From Mycobacterium numidiamassiliense (GTDB lineage Bacteria; Actinomycetota; Actinomycetes; Mycobacteriales; Mycobacteriaceae): a DNA stretch of 64,000 nucleotides. A model generated the notes under the pieces. The model saw only the letters and a list, made by a program, of their open reading frames with translations. It was not told the DNA's origin and ran no database searches. The number at the start of each line of letters is the position of its first letter. The first letter of the stretch is position 1. The DNA lies in contig NZ_FUEZ01000003.1 in assembly GCF_900157365.1 (NCBI RefSeq), forward strand, positions 1,674,001-1,738,000, in the 5' to 3' direction. This document shows, in pieces, positions 53,773-62,920 of this stretch. The position numbers were made by a program, and so were the translations under genes.

Positions 53773-54660
53773 ATGCGGTCGGGCGAGCGCTCGCTGTCAG
53801 AGGCACATCGGCGCGGGTGGTGGCCGCCCACGAAGCTCGGTGCGGTCGTGCTCTTCGGGCTCATCGCCGGTGCGATGGTCGCGTCGGTCCTTCTCTACGT
53901 CAATGGTGCTGCGTCCAAAAGTGTTCTGACTCATGGGAGACCGACCAGCAGCGGCATAACTGTGACGCTGAATTTGGTAACTGTTCAAAACAGCTACGAC
54001 GAGCTCGTCGGCGACCTTGCCGTCAAGCCGGGACCGACGTTGGTGGACGAGGCGACCTACGCCCTCAAGGAAGACCTGACCGTGGCGGTTACGTCCGTGA
54101 CGACGCCGGTCAGGCGCACCTGGTCCAAAGGAATGCTGCCCGGTGTCTTCCCCGTGCCGCTGACGCTGGCGCGCGACGTCGAACGCTGGCCGTTCGACAG
54201 CTACCACACCGGGCCGATCACGGTTGAATTGTTCACCGGCGCATCGCAAACGCCGGAACGCGCCAGCGTGACATTCGGCGATCTGGTGGGCGGCTGGAAA
54301 GTCCACGTGGGCCGCGTGAACAACGCCAATGACTCGTCGCCCTATGTCGTCGAATTGGGGCGATCGGCAAGCACGATGGTCTTCGCGGTGGTCATCCTGT
54401 GCATCTTCGTCGCAATCGCGGCAATTGGCTTATTCGTGGCGCTTCAGACGTTTCGAAACCCGGCGATGTTCCAGGCGCCGTTGGCGACCTGGTACGCCGC
54501 GATGTTGTTTGCGGTGCTGCCGCTGCGAAACGCGCTTCCCGGCTCACCGGCGTTTGGCAGCTGGATCGATCTCACCATCGTTCTATGGGTACTGGTGGCG
54601 TTGGTGGTCTCGATGCTGCTCTATATCGCGGCGTGGTGGCGAGCACTGTCTACGACGTGA
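53773..54660 (+). CDS. DUF4436 membrane protein
   Basis: The 295-residue protein has one N-terminal transmembrane helix (LGAVVLFGLIAGAMVASVLLYV), an extracytoplasmic beta-rich domain of about 150 residues (with VFPVPLTLARDVERWPFDSYHTGPITVELF), and three C-terminal helices. This is the mycobacterial DUF4436 layout. Function is not known. The ATG at 53773 follows GGGGAAGG. The 266-bp gap upstream (53507-53772) shows no gene; a GTTT...GGGTGT pair at 53707-53734 only loosely resembles a SigF/SigB promoter. The kinase-like gene follows 50 bp later. Confidence 0.8.
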   Translation: MRSGERSLSEAHRRGWWPPTKLGAVVLFGLIAGAMVASVLLYVNGAASKSVLTHGRPTSSGITVTLNLVTVQNSYDELVGDLAVKPGPTLVDEATYALKEDLTVAVTSVTTPVRRTWSKGMLPGVFPVPLTLARDVERWPFDSYHTGPITVELFTGASQTPERASVTFGDLVGGWKVHVGRVNNANDSSPYVVELGRSASTMVFAVVILCIFVAIAAIGLFVALQTFRNPAMFQAPLATWYAAMLFAVLPLRNALPGSPAFGSWIDLTIVLWVLVALVVSMLLYIAAWWRALSTT

Positions 54661-54710
54661 CCCGCACGGCTATCGTGGCGCAGGTCAATGGCTTTCATGG
54701 AGGGAAACGC

Positions 54711-55904
54711 GTGGACGGGGCGCGGCGGTTCGGGCGCTACCACCTCGTCGAGTCGCTGTACCACGACGGGATGGGCGAGGTGTGGCGTGCCTTCGACCCC
54801 CGGTCCGATCGTTTTGTTGCCCTGAGGATGCTGCCCGCCGGCTGCGCGGCCGACGCCGGTTTTCACACTCGCTTCCGGCGGAACACCGGAGCCGCCGCCG
54901 GTCTTGACGAGCCCCACGTGGTCAAGATTCATGATTTCGGCGAGATAGACGGACGATTGTTTGTGACGATGCAGCTGCTGGATAGTCGCAACCTCCAAGA
55001 CATTCTCGACGCCGGGCCGGTACCGCCCGCCCGCGCGGTCTGGATCATCGAGCAGATCGCCTCGGCGTTGCACGCCGCCCATGACGTGGGGTTGGTTCAC
55101 TCCAATGTGAACCCGACGAACATCCTGGTCGCCGAAGACGACTTCGCCTACCTCACCGATTTCGGTATCGCGACCGAGGAAACCGGGCTGACGAAGGCCG
55201 GCGCGTCACGGGGTGCCAATTGGTCCTACACGGCGCCGGAGCGGTTTCGAACTGGTAGGGCCGACGTCCGCGCTGACGTGTACGGATTGGCGTGTGTGCT
55301 GTACCAGTCCTTGACCGGCCAGCGTCCGTTCCCGGGCGCGGGGCGGGACCAGCTCGCCGCCCACATGTTCAAACCGCCTCCACAGCCCTCGAAGATTCAA
55401 CCCGGAGTCCCGCCGGCGATGGATCAGATCATTGCGACGGGAATGGCGAAGGAACCCGACCTGCGGTATGCGACAACCAAGGAGCTGGCCAAAGCGGCAA
55501 GGCTCGCACTCGCCACGCCGATGCACCCAACCTCGCCGGCGTCGCCGCGCAACCGCGCCGCGCCGACTCCCCGCAAGGGCGCGCCGCCCGCCAAGCCCGC
55601 CACCAAATCGGCATCTGCTCGCCGTCCCACGGATAGGTATCGACCGCGGCATGCCGGCTGGAACAAACGAGCCTCCGCCGCGCGGAGGAATGCCGAGCCG
55701 GGCGGGCAGCCGCTGCCGATATGGGCAAGCATCGTCTTCGCCGTGATCACGATCTCTGCGGTCGCCGCACTCATCTTGGGCATTATCATCATGGGGCACT
55801 CCGCTTTTCGCGGTGGCACCACCTCGACGACATCGCTCGCCTCTGCTGGTTCAGCCACCCACGACGGTCATACCCGCTGGCCATCGGCTCATCGCGGCAC
55901 GTAG
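54711..55904 (+). CDS. transmembrane serine/threonine kinase homologue lacking catalytic residues (probable pseudokinase)
   Basis: This 397-residue protein is of the actinobacterial Pkn type. It has a kinase-like domain (about 5-265), a basic Ala/Pro/Lys linker (about 265-335), one transmembrane helix (LPIWASIVFAVITISAVAAL, about 335-360) and a short external tail. The ATP-binding lysine of VAxK is Arg39 (FVALRMLP). The catalytic HRD is HSN (130-132), and the following Lys is Asn134 (HSNVNPTN). The first glycine of the P-loop is absent. DFG (Asp150), Asn137 and APE (YTAPERF) remain. With three catalytic positions changed, phosphotransfer is unlikely. The GTG at 54711 has GGAGGG 6 bases upstream. 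The preceding DUF4436 membrane protein may be its partner. Confidence 0.85.
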   Translation: MDGARRFGRYHLVESLYHDGMGEVWRAFDPRSDRFVALRMLPAGCAADAGFHTRFRRNTGAAAGLDEPHVVKIHDFGEIDGRLFVTMQLLDSRNLQDILDAGPVPPARAVWIIEQIASALHAAHDVGLVHSNVNPTNILVAEDDFAYLTDFGIATEETGLTKAGASRGANWSYTAPERFRTGRADVRADVYGLACVLYQSLTGQRPFPGAGRDQLAAHMFKPPPQPSKIQPGVPPAMDQIIATGMAKEPDLRYATTKELAKAARLALATPMHPTSPASPRNRAAPTPRKGAPPAKPATKSASARRPTDRYRPRHAGWNKRASAARRNAEPGGQPLPIWASIVFAVITISAVAALILGIIIMGHSAFRGGTTSTTSLASAGSATHDGHTRWPSAHRGT

Positions 55905-55988
55905 CGGCGTTTCGAGCCCACACTGTCCGCGCGTTAGGGTGCTGTGGTCGGCCTCAACTAACAAGCCGGCAGAAAAGTTGAACAATTC

Positions 55989-57020
55989 ATGACTGCAGCA
56001 ACAGAAGCATCGCTGCTCGAATCGCGGGTCGGCCACTACTACCAGATGGACGGCACCTACCTGGTCGGCCGGGAGAAGTTGCGTGAGTACGCCCGCGCCG
56101 TGCAGGACTACCACCCCGCACATTGGGATGTCGGCGCCGCCGCAGAACTGGGGTATTCGGGTCTGGTGGCGCCGCTGACCTTCACGTCGGTACCGGGCAT
56201 GACCTGCAATCGCCGCATGTTCGAATCGGTGGTCGTCGGCTACGACAGCTACCTGCAGACCGAAGAGGTCTTCGAGCAACACCGCCCGATCGTCGCCGGC
56301 GACGAACTGCACATCGACGTCGAACTGACGTCAGTGCGCAGGGTCGCCGGTCGAGACATGATCACCGTGACCAATACCTTCACCGATATGGACGGCGAGC
56401 GGGTGCACACCCTGCACACCACCGTCGTCGGGTTGACCGCCGAGGACCTCGATCCGACCGTCAAGGCCGCGGTACAGAAGGCGATGATGCACGACTTCGC
56501 CATGCTCGGAACTGGCGAATCCGAATCCGGCTACCAGAAGACGGTGCGCCCAGAGGGCGAGATTCGTCTCGCCGAGGGAGGCATGACCCGCACGCCGGGG
56601 ACGCCCTCCTTCGACGATGTGAAGGTCGGCGACGAGCTACCAGCACAGCACGCCCGGCTATCCCGCGGCGACCTCGTGAACTATGCCGGCGTGGCCGGCG
56701 ATGCCAACCCGATTCACTGGGACGAGAACCTCGCCAGGCTGGCCGGACTGCCCGATGTAATCGCCCACGGCATGCTCACCATGGGTTTGGGTTCCGGATT
56801 CGCCTCCGCGTGGACGGGCGACCCCGGTGCGGTCACCCGCTTCGCGGTGCGGCTATCGGCGCCCGCGGTCGTGTCATTGGCCGACGGCGCAGACATCGAG
56901 TTCACCGGCAAGATCAAGTCGCTGGACCCGGCAACCCGCACCGGCGTTGTCATCGTCGGTGCGAAGTCCGACGGCCGGAAGATCTTCGGCCTGGCGACGT
57001 TGAACGTCCGCTTCCGCTGA
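55989..57020 (+). CDS. fused HadA/HadB-like (3R)-hydroxyacyl-ACP dehydratase
   Basis: The 343-residue protein has two hot-dog domains. The N-terminal one is HadA-like (FAS1_DH region: MDGTYLVGREKLREYARAVQDYHPAHWD, about 15-155). The C-terminal one is MaoC/HadB-like with the hydratase motif GDANPIHWDENLARLAGLPDVIAHGMLTMGL, which holds the catalytic Asp and His. In mycobacteria such enzymes dehydrate 3-hydroxyacyl-ACP in mycolic or other fatty acid elongation. Here the two subunits are one chain. The ATG at 55989 follows an AT-rich AAAAGTTGAAC stretch rather than a good ribosome site. It lies after the pseudokinase gene on the same strand. Confidence 0.88.
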   Translation: MTAATEASLLESRVGHYYQMDGTYLVGREKLREYARAVQDYHPAHWDVGAAAELGYSGLVAPLTFTSVPGMTCNRRMFESVVVGYDSYLQTEEVFEQHRPIVAGDELHIDVELTSVRRVAGRDMITVTNTFTDMDGERVHTLHTTVVGLTAEDLDPTVKAAVQKAMMHDFAMLGTGESESGYQKTVRPEGEIRLAEGGMTRTPGTPSFDDVKVGDELPAQHARLSRGDLVNYAGVAGDANPIHWDENLARLAGLPDVIAHGMLTMGLGSGFASAWTGDPGAVTRFAVRLSAPAVVSLADGADIEFTGKIKSLDPATRTGVVIVGAKSDGRKIFGLATLNVRFR

Positions 57021-57044
57021 CCTGGGCGGCTTGAGGCCTCCCCG

Positions 57045-57482
57045 TCATGTGGTTTCCGCACGGGTCAGCCGTTCGAGCACACGAAGGAAGACCCTGCGTT
57101 CCTCTGCCGTCAATTCGGCGAGCCAGCGTTCCTCGCCGTGTTGAATGTCGGACTGCACCGCGTTCTTGACTGCGCGACCTGCCGGGGTGATTTCGAGCAG
57201 GCGGACCCGGCGGTCGTCGGGATCGGGACGGCGTTCGATGTAGCCAGCCTGCTGCAGCTCGTCGAGCGTGCCGATGATCCTGGTCTTGTCGGCGCCGATG
57301 GCTTCGGCCAGAGCCGTCTGCGTGCGCACCGGCGATCTGTCCAGCGCGTTGAGCACCACGTATCCCCACATGCTGATGTCGTGGGCGGCGAGGATCGGTA
57401 ATTCGGCCGCCACGAGATCTCTGAGCAGCGGATGCAGCATCGCCGCGAGGTCATCCCGCCGGGGCTTCGGTGGCATCGCCAT
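57045..57482 (-). CDS. MarR family transcriptional regulator
   Basis: The 145-residue MarR protein has a winged helix-turn-helix with TQTALAEAIGADKTRIIGTLDELQQAGYIERRPDPDDRRVRLLEITPAG, followed by a dimerisation helix. ATG 57482 or ATG 57476. It diverges from a TIGR03086-type gene after only 39 bp. That gap contains CATATTGTATG and GATATGCGTATG, AT-rich part-dyads suited to a MarR site. Confidence 0.9.
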   Translation of the reverse strand: MAMPPKPRRDDLAAMLHPLLRDLVAAELPILAAHDISMWGYVVLNALDRSPVRTQTALAEAIGADKTRIIGTLDELQQAGYIERRPDPDDRRVRLLEITPAGRAVKNAVQSDIQHGEERWLAELTAEERRVFLRVLERLTRAETT

Positions 57483-57527
57483 ATATTAGGCGTTGCCATA
57501 TTGTATGTGTGCGCTTACGATATGCGT

Positions 57528-58166
57528 ATGCCTACTGATTTGCCTGACGTCCGTCCTCTTCATCGCATCGCGGTGTTGAATTCCATCGCGCTGGTCGACT
57601 CCGTGCGGGGCGCCGATCTCGACGCGCCGACCCCCTGCACCGGCTGGAAGCTGGCCGACCTGCTGGCCCACATGACCGCGCAGCATCACGGATTCGCTTC
57701 GGCAGCAAGGGGGTTCGGAGATGATCCCGACGCGTGGCGGACCGACGCTGTGCTGGCTGCGATCGCCGCCGACCCCGGCGGCACGTATGCCGACGCCGCC
57801 CGCGACGTCCTGGCGGCCTTCGCCGACGATGCCACACTCGAGTCGTCGTTCGCGCTTCCCGAATTCGGCCCGGATGCAACGTTTCCCGGCGCGATGGCCA
57901 TCGGTTTCCACTTCGTCGACTACGTGGTCCACGGCTGGGACGTCGCCGAATCGCTGGGTGTGCCCTACACCCTTGCCGACGACGTCGTCGACGCCGCGTT
58001 ACCTCTGGCCCTGGCCGTACCCGACGGCGACTTCCGAGAGGATCCTGGCGTGCCCTTCGCGCGCGCCGTCGACGGCCCGAGCGCGACGAATCTCGACCGG
58101 ATTCTGCGCCACCTCGGCCGCCGCCCCGACTGGGCTCGGGAGGATGCCACGGAGCGCGTGTTCTGA
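57528..58166 (+). CDS. TIGR03086-type / mycothiol-dependent maleylpyruvate isomerase-like protein
   Basis: The protein of about 212 residues is of the DinB-like MDMPI superfamily. The N-terminal metal-binding helix has TPCTGWKLADLLAHMTAQHHGF, a second ligand helix is GFHFVDYVVHGWDVAESLG, and the C terminus is APTRRS-like with FARAVDGPSATNLDRILRHLGRRPDW. Family members use mycothiol or bind a metal. The exact role is unknown. Starts are ATG 57522 or 57528. The gene faces the MarR regulator and is probably its target. Confidence 0.83.
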   Translation: MPTDLPDVRPLHRIAVLNSIALVDSVRGADLDAPTPCTGWKLADLLAHMTAQHHGFASAARGFGDDPDAWRTDAVLAAIAADPGGTYADAARDVLAAFADDATLESSFALPEFGPDATFPGAMAIGFHFVDYVVHGWDVAESLGVPYTLADDVVDAALPLALAVPDGDFREDPGVPFARAVDGPSATNLDRILRHLGRRPDWAREDATERVF

Positions 58167-58219
58167 TCAGGAGGATCGTGAACCTTCTGCGAAATTGCGT
58201 ACCCGCATAGCCTGCGTGG

Positions 58220-59518
58220 GTGACTTCGACCGTCGGCCGGATCCCGGCCCAGCTATCCCAAGCCGTACCTGCCACTTTCAGACAGGCCCTCTTCATCGCG
58301 GTGACGGCCGGGCTGGGGTATGGCTTCGACTCGTACGCGGTGAACATCTACGGTCTCGTGCTGCCGGACATCAAGAGGACGCTGCACATCACCGACGCCG
58401 AGGCCGGGTACATCGGGTCCATCTTTTTGCTCGGCTACACCATCGGCACCATCGGGTTTGGCTTCGCCGCCGACAGGTGGGGGCGTAAAACCACGCTCGG
58501 GGCGTCGATACTGCTCTACGGCGTCACGACGGCGCTGGCCGGACTCACCACGAACATCGCCGCCTTCGCGGGACTTCGTTTCCTCACTGGCGTGGGCGGT
58601 GCCGGAGAGCTCGCGGTCGGCGCTCCCTACACCGCCGAAGTTTGGCCGGCGAGGACACGCGCCATTGGTGTTGGCGGCGTAATCTTTTCGCTCTTCTCAC
58701 TGGGCTACGTCCTCGCGGCGGCGGTCGCGCTGGCCCTGGTGCCGCACTTCGGCTGGCAGTCGGCGTTCATCGTGGCGATCATCCCCGCCATTGTCCTATT
58801 CCTGGTCCGGCGCGGCATCACAGAGTCGCACCGTCACACCGACGTTCGTGCCAAGATCGCGAATGGGGCTGCAAAGCCCCGCCTTTGGCGCCTTCCGGGC
58901 GTGCGCCGACGCCTGATCGTCGGGTGGCTCATCTACACCGCCAACGCAGTCGGATTCTGGGGCGTGACGATCTTCCTGACGAGCTACATCGTGAAGCGGT
59001 TTCATGCCTCCCCGATCGAGGCGATCCGATACGCGCTTCTCTTCTTCCTGTTGCAAGTCGTTTTCGTCTACGTTGGGACCGCGCTCGCCGACTGGATCGG
59101 CCGACGCCCCTCGGCGATCCTCGCCGCGATCATTGAGATCACCTCAACTGTCCTGGCTGCCACCTCCCACTCGCTGGACAGGTACCTGGTCTTCGGCGCG
59201 ATCGCCATCGCCACCATCGGGTGGCTGTGGGGCGTCGGCGACACCTACATCTCCGAGCTCTTCCCAACCGTGTTGCGCGGCACCGGTTTTGGAATCGCGG
59301 TCGGCGGTGGCCGCATCGTCTCCATCGCCGCCCCGACCGTCGTCGGATGGGGCATCACACGGTACGGACTAGAGACGCCCTACCTTGCGCTCGCCGGCCT
59401 CTGGGCATTCACAGTGATCGGCTACCTGCTCGGACCGGAGACCAAAGGCAAGGAACTCGAGGAGCTCGCTGACGCGGCTCTCACCGAGGACCTGCCACCG
59501 GCCGCGGCAAAGCGATAG
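58220..59518 (+). CDS. MFS transporter, metabolite:H+ symporter type
   Basis: The 432-residue transporter has 12 predicted helices. It starts ALFIAVTAGLGYGFDSYAVNIYGLVLPDI, typical of the aromatic-acid or sugar symporter branch. The loop 2-3 signature FGFAADRWGRKTT, LRFLTGVGGAGELAVGAPYTAEVWPARTRA and the later GTALADWIGRRPS follow. The substrate is an anionic or sugar-like metabolite, not more exactly known. The GTG at 58220 is the first start after the upstream gene. It follows the isomerase-like gene by 53 bp on the same strand. Confidence 0.88.
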   Translation: MTSTVGRIPAQLSQAVPATFRQALFIAVTAGLGYGFDSYAVNIYGLVLPDIKRTLHITDAEAGYIGSIFLLGYTIGTIGFGFAADRWGRKTTLGASILLYGVTTALAGLTTNIAAFAGLRFLTGVGGAGELAVGAPYTAEVWPARTRAIGVGGVIFSLFSLGYVLAAAVALALVPHFGWQSAFIVAIIPAIVLFLVRRGITESHRHTDVRAKIANGAAKPRLWRLPGVRRRLIVGWLIYTANAVGFWGVTIFLTSYIVKRFHASPIEAIRYALLFFLLQVVFVYVGTALADWIGRRPSAILAAIIEITSTVLAATSHSLDRYLVFGAIAIATIGWLWGVGDTYISELFPTVLRGTGFGIAVGGGRIVSIAAPTVVGWGITRYGLETPYLALAGLWAFTVIGYLLGPETKGKELEELADAALTEDLPPAAAKR

Positions 59519-59650
59519 CAGGAATGTAGGTCCTCAAAGTGCCTGGCGGAAGCCGGCCCCCGTAACTGCGGCCGCACACAATTCTCCTCTAAATGGCTTC
59601 GACTCAGGCGCGGCGCTAACGGACGCTCACGCAGCCGCAAAAACCAATGC

Positions 59651-59794
59651 CTAGCGGGGCCCGCACTTTCGGCACACAAACGTCTGTGCGAGGCGCCCGA
59701 CAACCTTGCCATTGGCGTCATACTGGTACTTCATCCTGGCATCGACAATCCCGTCGCAATTCGGCTTCGGGCACTGCAAAACTGTAGTCGGCAT
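59651..59794 (-). CDS. small zinc-ribbon protein (47 residues)
   Basis: The 47-residue protein begins MPTTVLQCPKPNCDGIVDAR and ends QTFVCRKCGPR. Its cysteine pairs CPKPNC and CRKC form a rubredoxin-like zinc ribbon around a short hairpin (MKYQYDANGKVVGRLAQ). The ATG at 59794 is preceded by GGGGAGGG 3 bases earlier. Function unknown. It converges on the MFS gene across a 132-bp gap without other features. Confidence 0.75.
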   Translation of the reverse strand: MPTTVLQCPKPNCDGIVDARMKYQYDANGKVVGRLAQTFVCRKCGPR

Positions 59795-60284
59795 GATCCC
59801 TCCCCACGGCTTTGCAACCAAAATTACCCGCTGACCGCCTGCTGATGGTCGGTCCGGCGGAAGCTCCCAGCCAATCCGCAACGAGCCCTAAGGTCTGGCC
59901 TAAGCGATGCCGGGAGGGCGGCCGGACATCGCTAGCCCAAATCGCATGGTCACGACCCCTCCGCCTCTTATCTCGAGCGGACCGGTTGCTCAATTAAATT
60001 GCCTCACAATGGTTTTTGGCGCCTGTTCGAGCACGCACGCTTGTACCCGTTGTTACGGCACGCTGTCGCGATGATCAGGGGGCAATCGGCGATGTTAGTG
60101 AGAGCCAGCCCACGCGATGTTGGCGATACAACCGCAATTGCGGGCTCACCACCGATCGCCACCGGACAACCAGTTATCTGGCACCAACCGTCCCCTGCGA
60201 GGTCAACGAATCCACGATGGGGTGACCGAGGTCGGCTTAGCATTTCTGCGTCGCCACGAACCGTTGGAATGAGCAGAGGCCCTG
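59795..60284. other. 490-bp intergenic region, no gene supported
   Basis: This is the longest gene-free stretch. It contains only overlapping short frames of uneven codon quality on both strands. The part from about 59960 to 60080 is less GC-rich than its surroundings. I see no tRNA, repeat, transposase remnant or clear operator. It should hold the divergent promoters of the zinc-ribbon gene and the secreted protein gene. Confidence 0.4.
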
Positions 60285-61112
60285 TTGACGCATCGCATGA
60301 AGTTCCTCGTCTTAGTTCTGTTCGTCGTCTGTGTCGTGGGTTCGCCGATAGCCGTCGACGGACCAGTCGGGCTCTCGCGAGCTGAGAGCGGCGAAGCCTA
60401 CCCTTTTTCCTGTAACCGTGACTCGTTGACGGCGGATTTCGCCGGCCGTGATCAGCTGCCGCAAACCCAAGAACCTCCCGCCGAGTGGTACCGGACAGGC
60501 GGCAACGGGCACTACGTGAACGGAGGATGGGGACCACGGGCGAACGCCCTGCCGCCGCCGGTCATCCCGCACGATGCGGGTTGCGATTCCACCACGTGGA
60601 AGCAAGAACGGATTCTCACTGTGGCCATGCGCTACATCTACGCGCCTGACAACCCGCTGGGACTGCAATATCGCCACCATCACATCCCCGGCTGGGATCC
60701 GCCAACCTCGACCTATGCCGATGCCTCCGAAGAGAATCCAGACGCCGACGCCGTGCAGGCACCGACGGCCTGGGATGCTGGTCGAGGCCTGGACTGTTCC
60801 AATTTCACCGCGTGGGTCTACAACTACGGTTTGGGCATCAAGTTCAACGGAGATGTGCACCAACAGTATGACGGCGCCGCCGGCCCGATGGGCAGCAGCA
60901 TTCCCAGAGAAGGTCCTTTTGCGCCTGGAGATCTGATCTATTTGCACCCCAACCGAAATGAAAGTCAGGCCTCGCACGTGGTCATCTACATCGACGACCA
61001 ACACATCATCGACAGCCGCGTTAACGCCCAGAACGTCATCGGGGTTCAGATTCGCAATCGGCTTGGCTGGTACCGGGACGCTGTTCTCGGCGCCTGGCGG
61101 CCGATCAACTGA
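60285..61112 (+). CDS. secreted NlpC/P60-like protein
   Basis: The 275-residue protein has an N-terminal signal peptide (MKFLVLVLFVVCVVGSP) and no later transmembrane helix, so it should be exported. The C-terminal half looks like an NlpC/P60 (endopeptidase) domain: candidate catalytic Cys in GRGLDCSNFTAWVYNYG and His in SQASHVVIYID, with PGDLIYL between. It may cleave peptidoglycan peptides, but the N-terminal half is unlike known Rip proteins. A TTG at 60285 has AGAGG close by; ATG 60297 is the alternative and directly starts the signal peptide. Confidence 0.78.
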   Translation: MTHRMKFLVLVLFVVCVVGSPIAVDGPVGLSRAESGEAYPFSCNRDSLTADFAGRDQLPQTQEPPAEWYRTGGNGHYVNGGWGPRANALPPPVIPHDAGCDSTTWKQERILTVAMRYIYAPDNPLGLQYRHHHIPGWDPPTSTYADASEENPDADAVQAPTAWDAGRGLDCSNFTAWVYNYGLGIKFNGDVHQQYDGAAGPMGSSIPREGPFAPGDLIYLHPNRNESQASHVVIYIDDQHIIDSRVNAQNVIGVQIRNRLGWYRDAVLGAWRPIN

Positions 61113-61155
61113 GGCAGATTGAACACCGTCCGGGAGCGGATGTGACGATCAATGC

Positions 61156-62271
61156 ATGGTGTCTCCGACGAATCGTCTACAGACCGCCCCTGAGCCAGAG
61201 ATCGTGCTGGGCCTAGTGGGGGCGCCGGGCGTGGCATTTTCACTGGCCGGCGCCCTCGCCGATGAGGGTTTGGCTGAGGAACTCGAGCGTCGATTACCGG
61301 GGGCCAAGTGGCGAGTTGAGGTAATGGAGGGCCGCCTGGTCCAGCCACCGGCCCACGATGCCGCGATCGTGGACGCGGCGCGACGACAACTCCTGGACAG
61401 CGGTTGGGACGTGGTGGTTTGTCTGACCGATCTTCCGTTACACATTCATCGACGCCCGGTCGTAGCTCACGCGAATCCAGTCCAGAACGTGGCGATTGTG
61501 TCGGTGCCTGCTTTTGGTGCTTTGGTTGCACGGCAACGGGTTCGCGGGACGATCGTGCGTCTGCTTGAGCGGCTGATCGGCTCCCACGAGCGCGGTCCCG
61601 ACGCCCGGGGAGTGATCGCTCCGCCGCGGCGTTTGTCGATTCAGCGGGTGCGGGAACTGGGCACCGACACCGCCAATGGAGCGTTCGCATTCACTGCCCG
61701 CGTGTTGACGGGCAACGTGGTGCTTTTAGGCGGCATGGTGGCGGCGAATCAGCCGTGGCGGCTGTCACTGCGACTGTCGCGTGCGCTGACCGGCGCGGTG
61801 GCCGTCGGTGTGTTTGGGTTGGTGTACTCGGATGTCTGGCGGCTGGCCGATGCATTCGGGTGGCAGCGGCTAGTCGGTACGGCGCTGGTCTCGGTGGGTG
61901 CTACCGCGGTGACCTTGATCGTCGGGGCTGGGCTTTGGGAGAGCACCACCGCGCCTGGAGTGCGCAAGCAGGTGCTGTTGTTCAACATCGCGACCGTGGT
62001 GACGGTCGTCATTGGTGTGACTGTGCTGTATTCCGCGCTGTATCTGCTGGCACTGATTGCCGCATTCTGGTTTGTGGTGCCGCAAGTTTTCCGCAGCGCC
62101 GTCGGACACTCCGCCTCCCTTCGGGATTACTTCGAATTAGCTTGGTTGACATGCTCTTTGGCGATGATCGGGGGCGCCTTGGGGGCGGCCCTGGAAACTG
62201 ACGATGCCGTGCGTGAAGCAGCCTATGTAAAGCGCTCCGACCCGCAGACGGAGGAGGAGGACGCTCCTTAG
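61156..62271 (+). CDS. conserved membrane protein of unknown function
   Basis: In this 371-residue protein the first about 190 residues are soluble with an alternating alpha/beta pattern (EIVLGLVGAPGVAFSLAGALADEGL, then WDVVVCLTDLPLH), resembling a nucleotide- or ligand-binding fold. Four hydrophobic helices follow (roughly 215-235, 245-265, 275-310, 330-350). The C terminus is acidic (QTEEEDAP). I do not recognise a named family. The ATG at 61156 has no strong ribosome site. It follows the secreted NlpC-like gene by 43 bp, so they may be co-transcribed. Confidence 0.75.
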   Translation: MVSPTNRLQTAPEPEIVLGLVGAPGVAFSLAGALADEGLAEELERRLPGAKWRVEVMEGRLVQPPAHDAAIVDAARRQLLDSGWDVVVCLTDLPLHIHRRPVVAHANPVQNVAIVSVPAFGALVARQRVRGTIVRLLERLIGSHERGPDARGVIAPPRRLSIQRVRELGTDTANGAFAFTARVLTGNVVLLGGMVAANQPWRLSLRLSRALTGAVAVGVFGLVYSDVWRLADAFGWQRLVGTALVSVGATAVTLIVGAGLWESTTAPGVRKQVLLFNIATVVTVVIGVTVLYSALYLLALIAAFWFVVPQVFRSAVGHSASLRDYFELAWLTCSLAMIGGALGAALETDDAVREAAYVKRSDPQTEEEDAP

Positions 62272-62293
62272 CAAAACGAGCCCGTTCCCCTGA

Positions 62294-62896
62294 TCAGACG
62301 GTGAGCACCTTCTCCACGGCATCGGGAATGTTCGCGACCGCCTCGGATCCGCCCAACGCCAACCGCATCAGATAGCCGGGCAATACGCACAACAGTACGT
62401 CGGCCAATGCTGTCGCATCGCCATGCGCGTCCTCGTCAGTACAGGTGCCGTCCACTACGCCATCGGGAGCGGCGTGCGCGTTCCCGCTCAACGTCACCAA
62501 AGCGGTGGCAATAGCGCCGCGCAGGTGCCCGGCCAGCGCAGGGTTGCGCAGGGCTTCAGACCAGACCAGCACGGCAATAGCGGCGAAACCGTCGTCGCCG
62601 TGGCGCATAGTGACGAACTCCAGCACGGCCGCGATGGCCGCCTGTGGGCTGGCCCCGTCACCGATGGCCCGCGCCAGGACTGCGACAACCTGATCGAGGT
62701 TGTCCACGGCGATCGCCTCAATGACCGCATCCTTGCTGGCGAAATAGCGATACATCGCGCCGGAGGACATACCGGCTTCCTCGACCAGGTCCTGCATCGA
62801 GGCGGCGTGAAACCCGTCCCGGACGAAGCAGCGTCGGGCCGCAGCCATGATGTGCGCGCGCCGCTCCGCGCGATACTCACTCGTCACCTTGGGCAT
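62294..62896 (-). CDS. TetR family transcriptional regulator
   Basis: The 200-residue TetR protein has a DNA-binding domain (RRAHIMAAARRCFVRDGFHAASMQDLVEEAGMSSGAMYRYFASKDAVIEAIA). Its ATG at 62896 faces a carboxymuconolactone-decarboxylase-like gene 113 bp away. The gap holds two dyads (62921-62930 and 62967-62984) that are good candidates for its operators. Confidence 0.92.
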   Translation of the reverse strand: MPKVTSEYRAERRAHIMAAARRCFVRDGFHAASMQDLVEEAGMSSGAMYRYFASKDAVIEAIAVDNLDQVVAVLARAIGDGASPQAAIAAVLEFVTMRHGDDGFAAIAVLVWSEALRNPALAGHLRGAIATALVTLSGNAHAAPDGVVDGTCTDEDAHGDATALADVLLCVLPGYLMRLALGGSEAVANIPDAVEKVLTV

Positions 62897-62920
62897 TTAC
62901 TCAACCTACATGAAAAAACA

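Noticed and set aside
59960..60080. Remnant of a mobile element in the lower-GC patch
   Set aside because: No transposase motif, terminal inverted repeat or target duplication could be seen.
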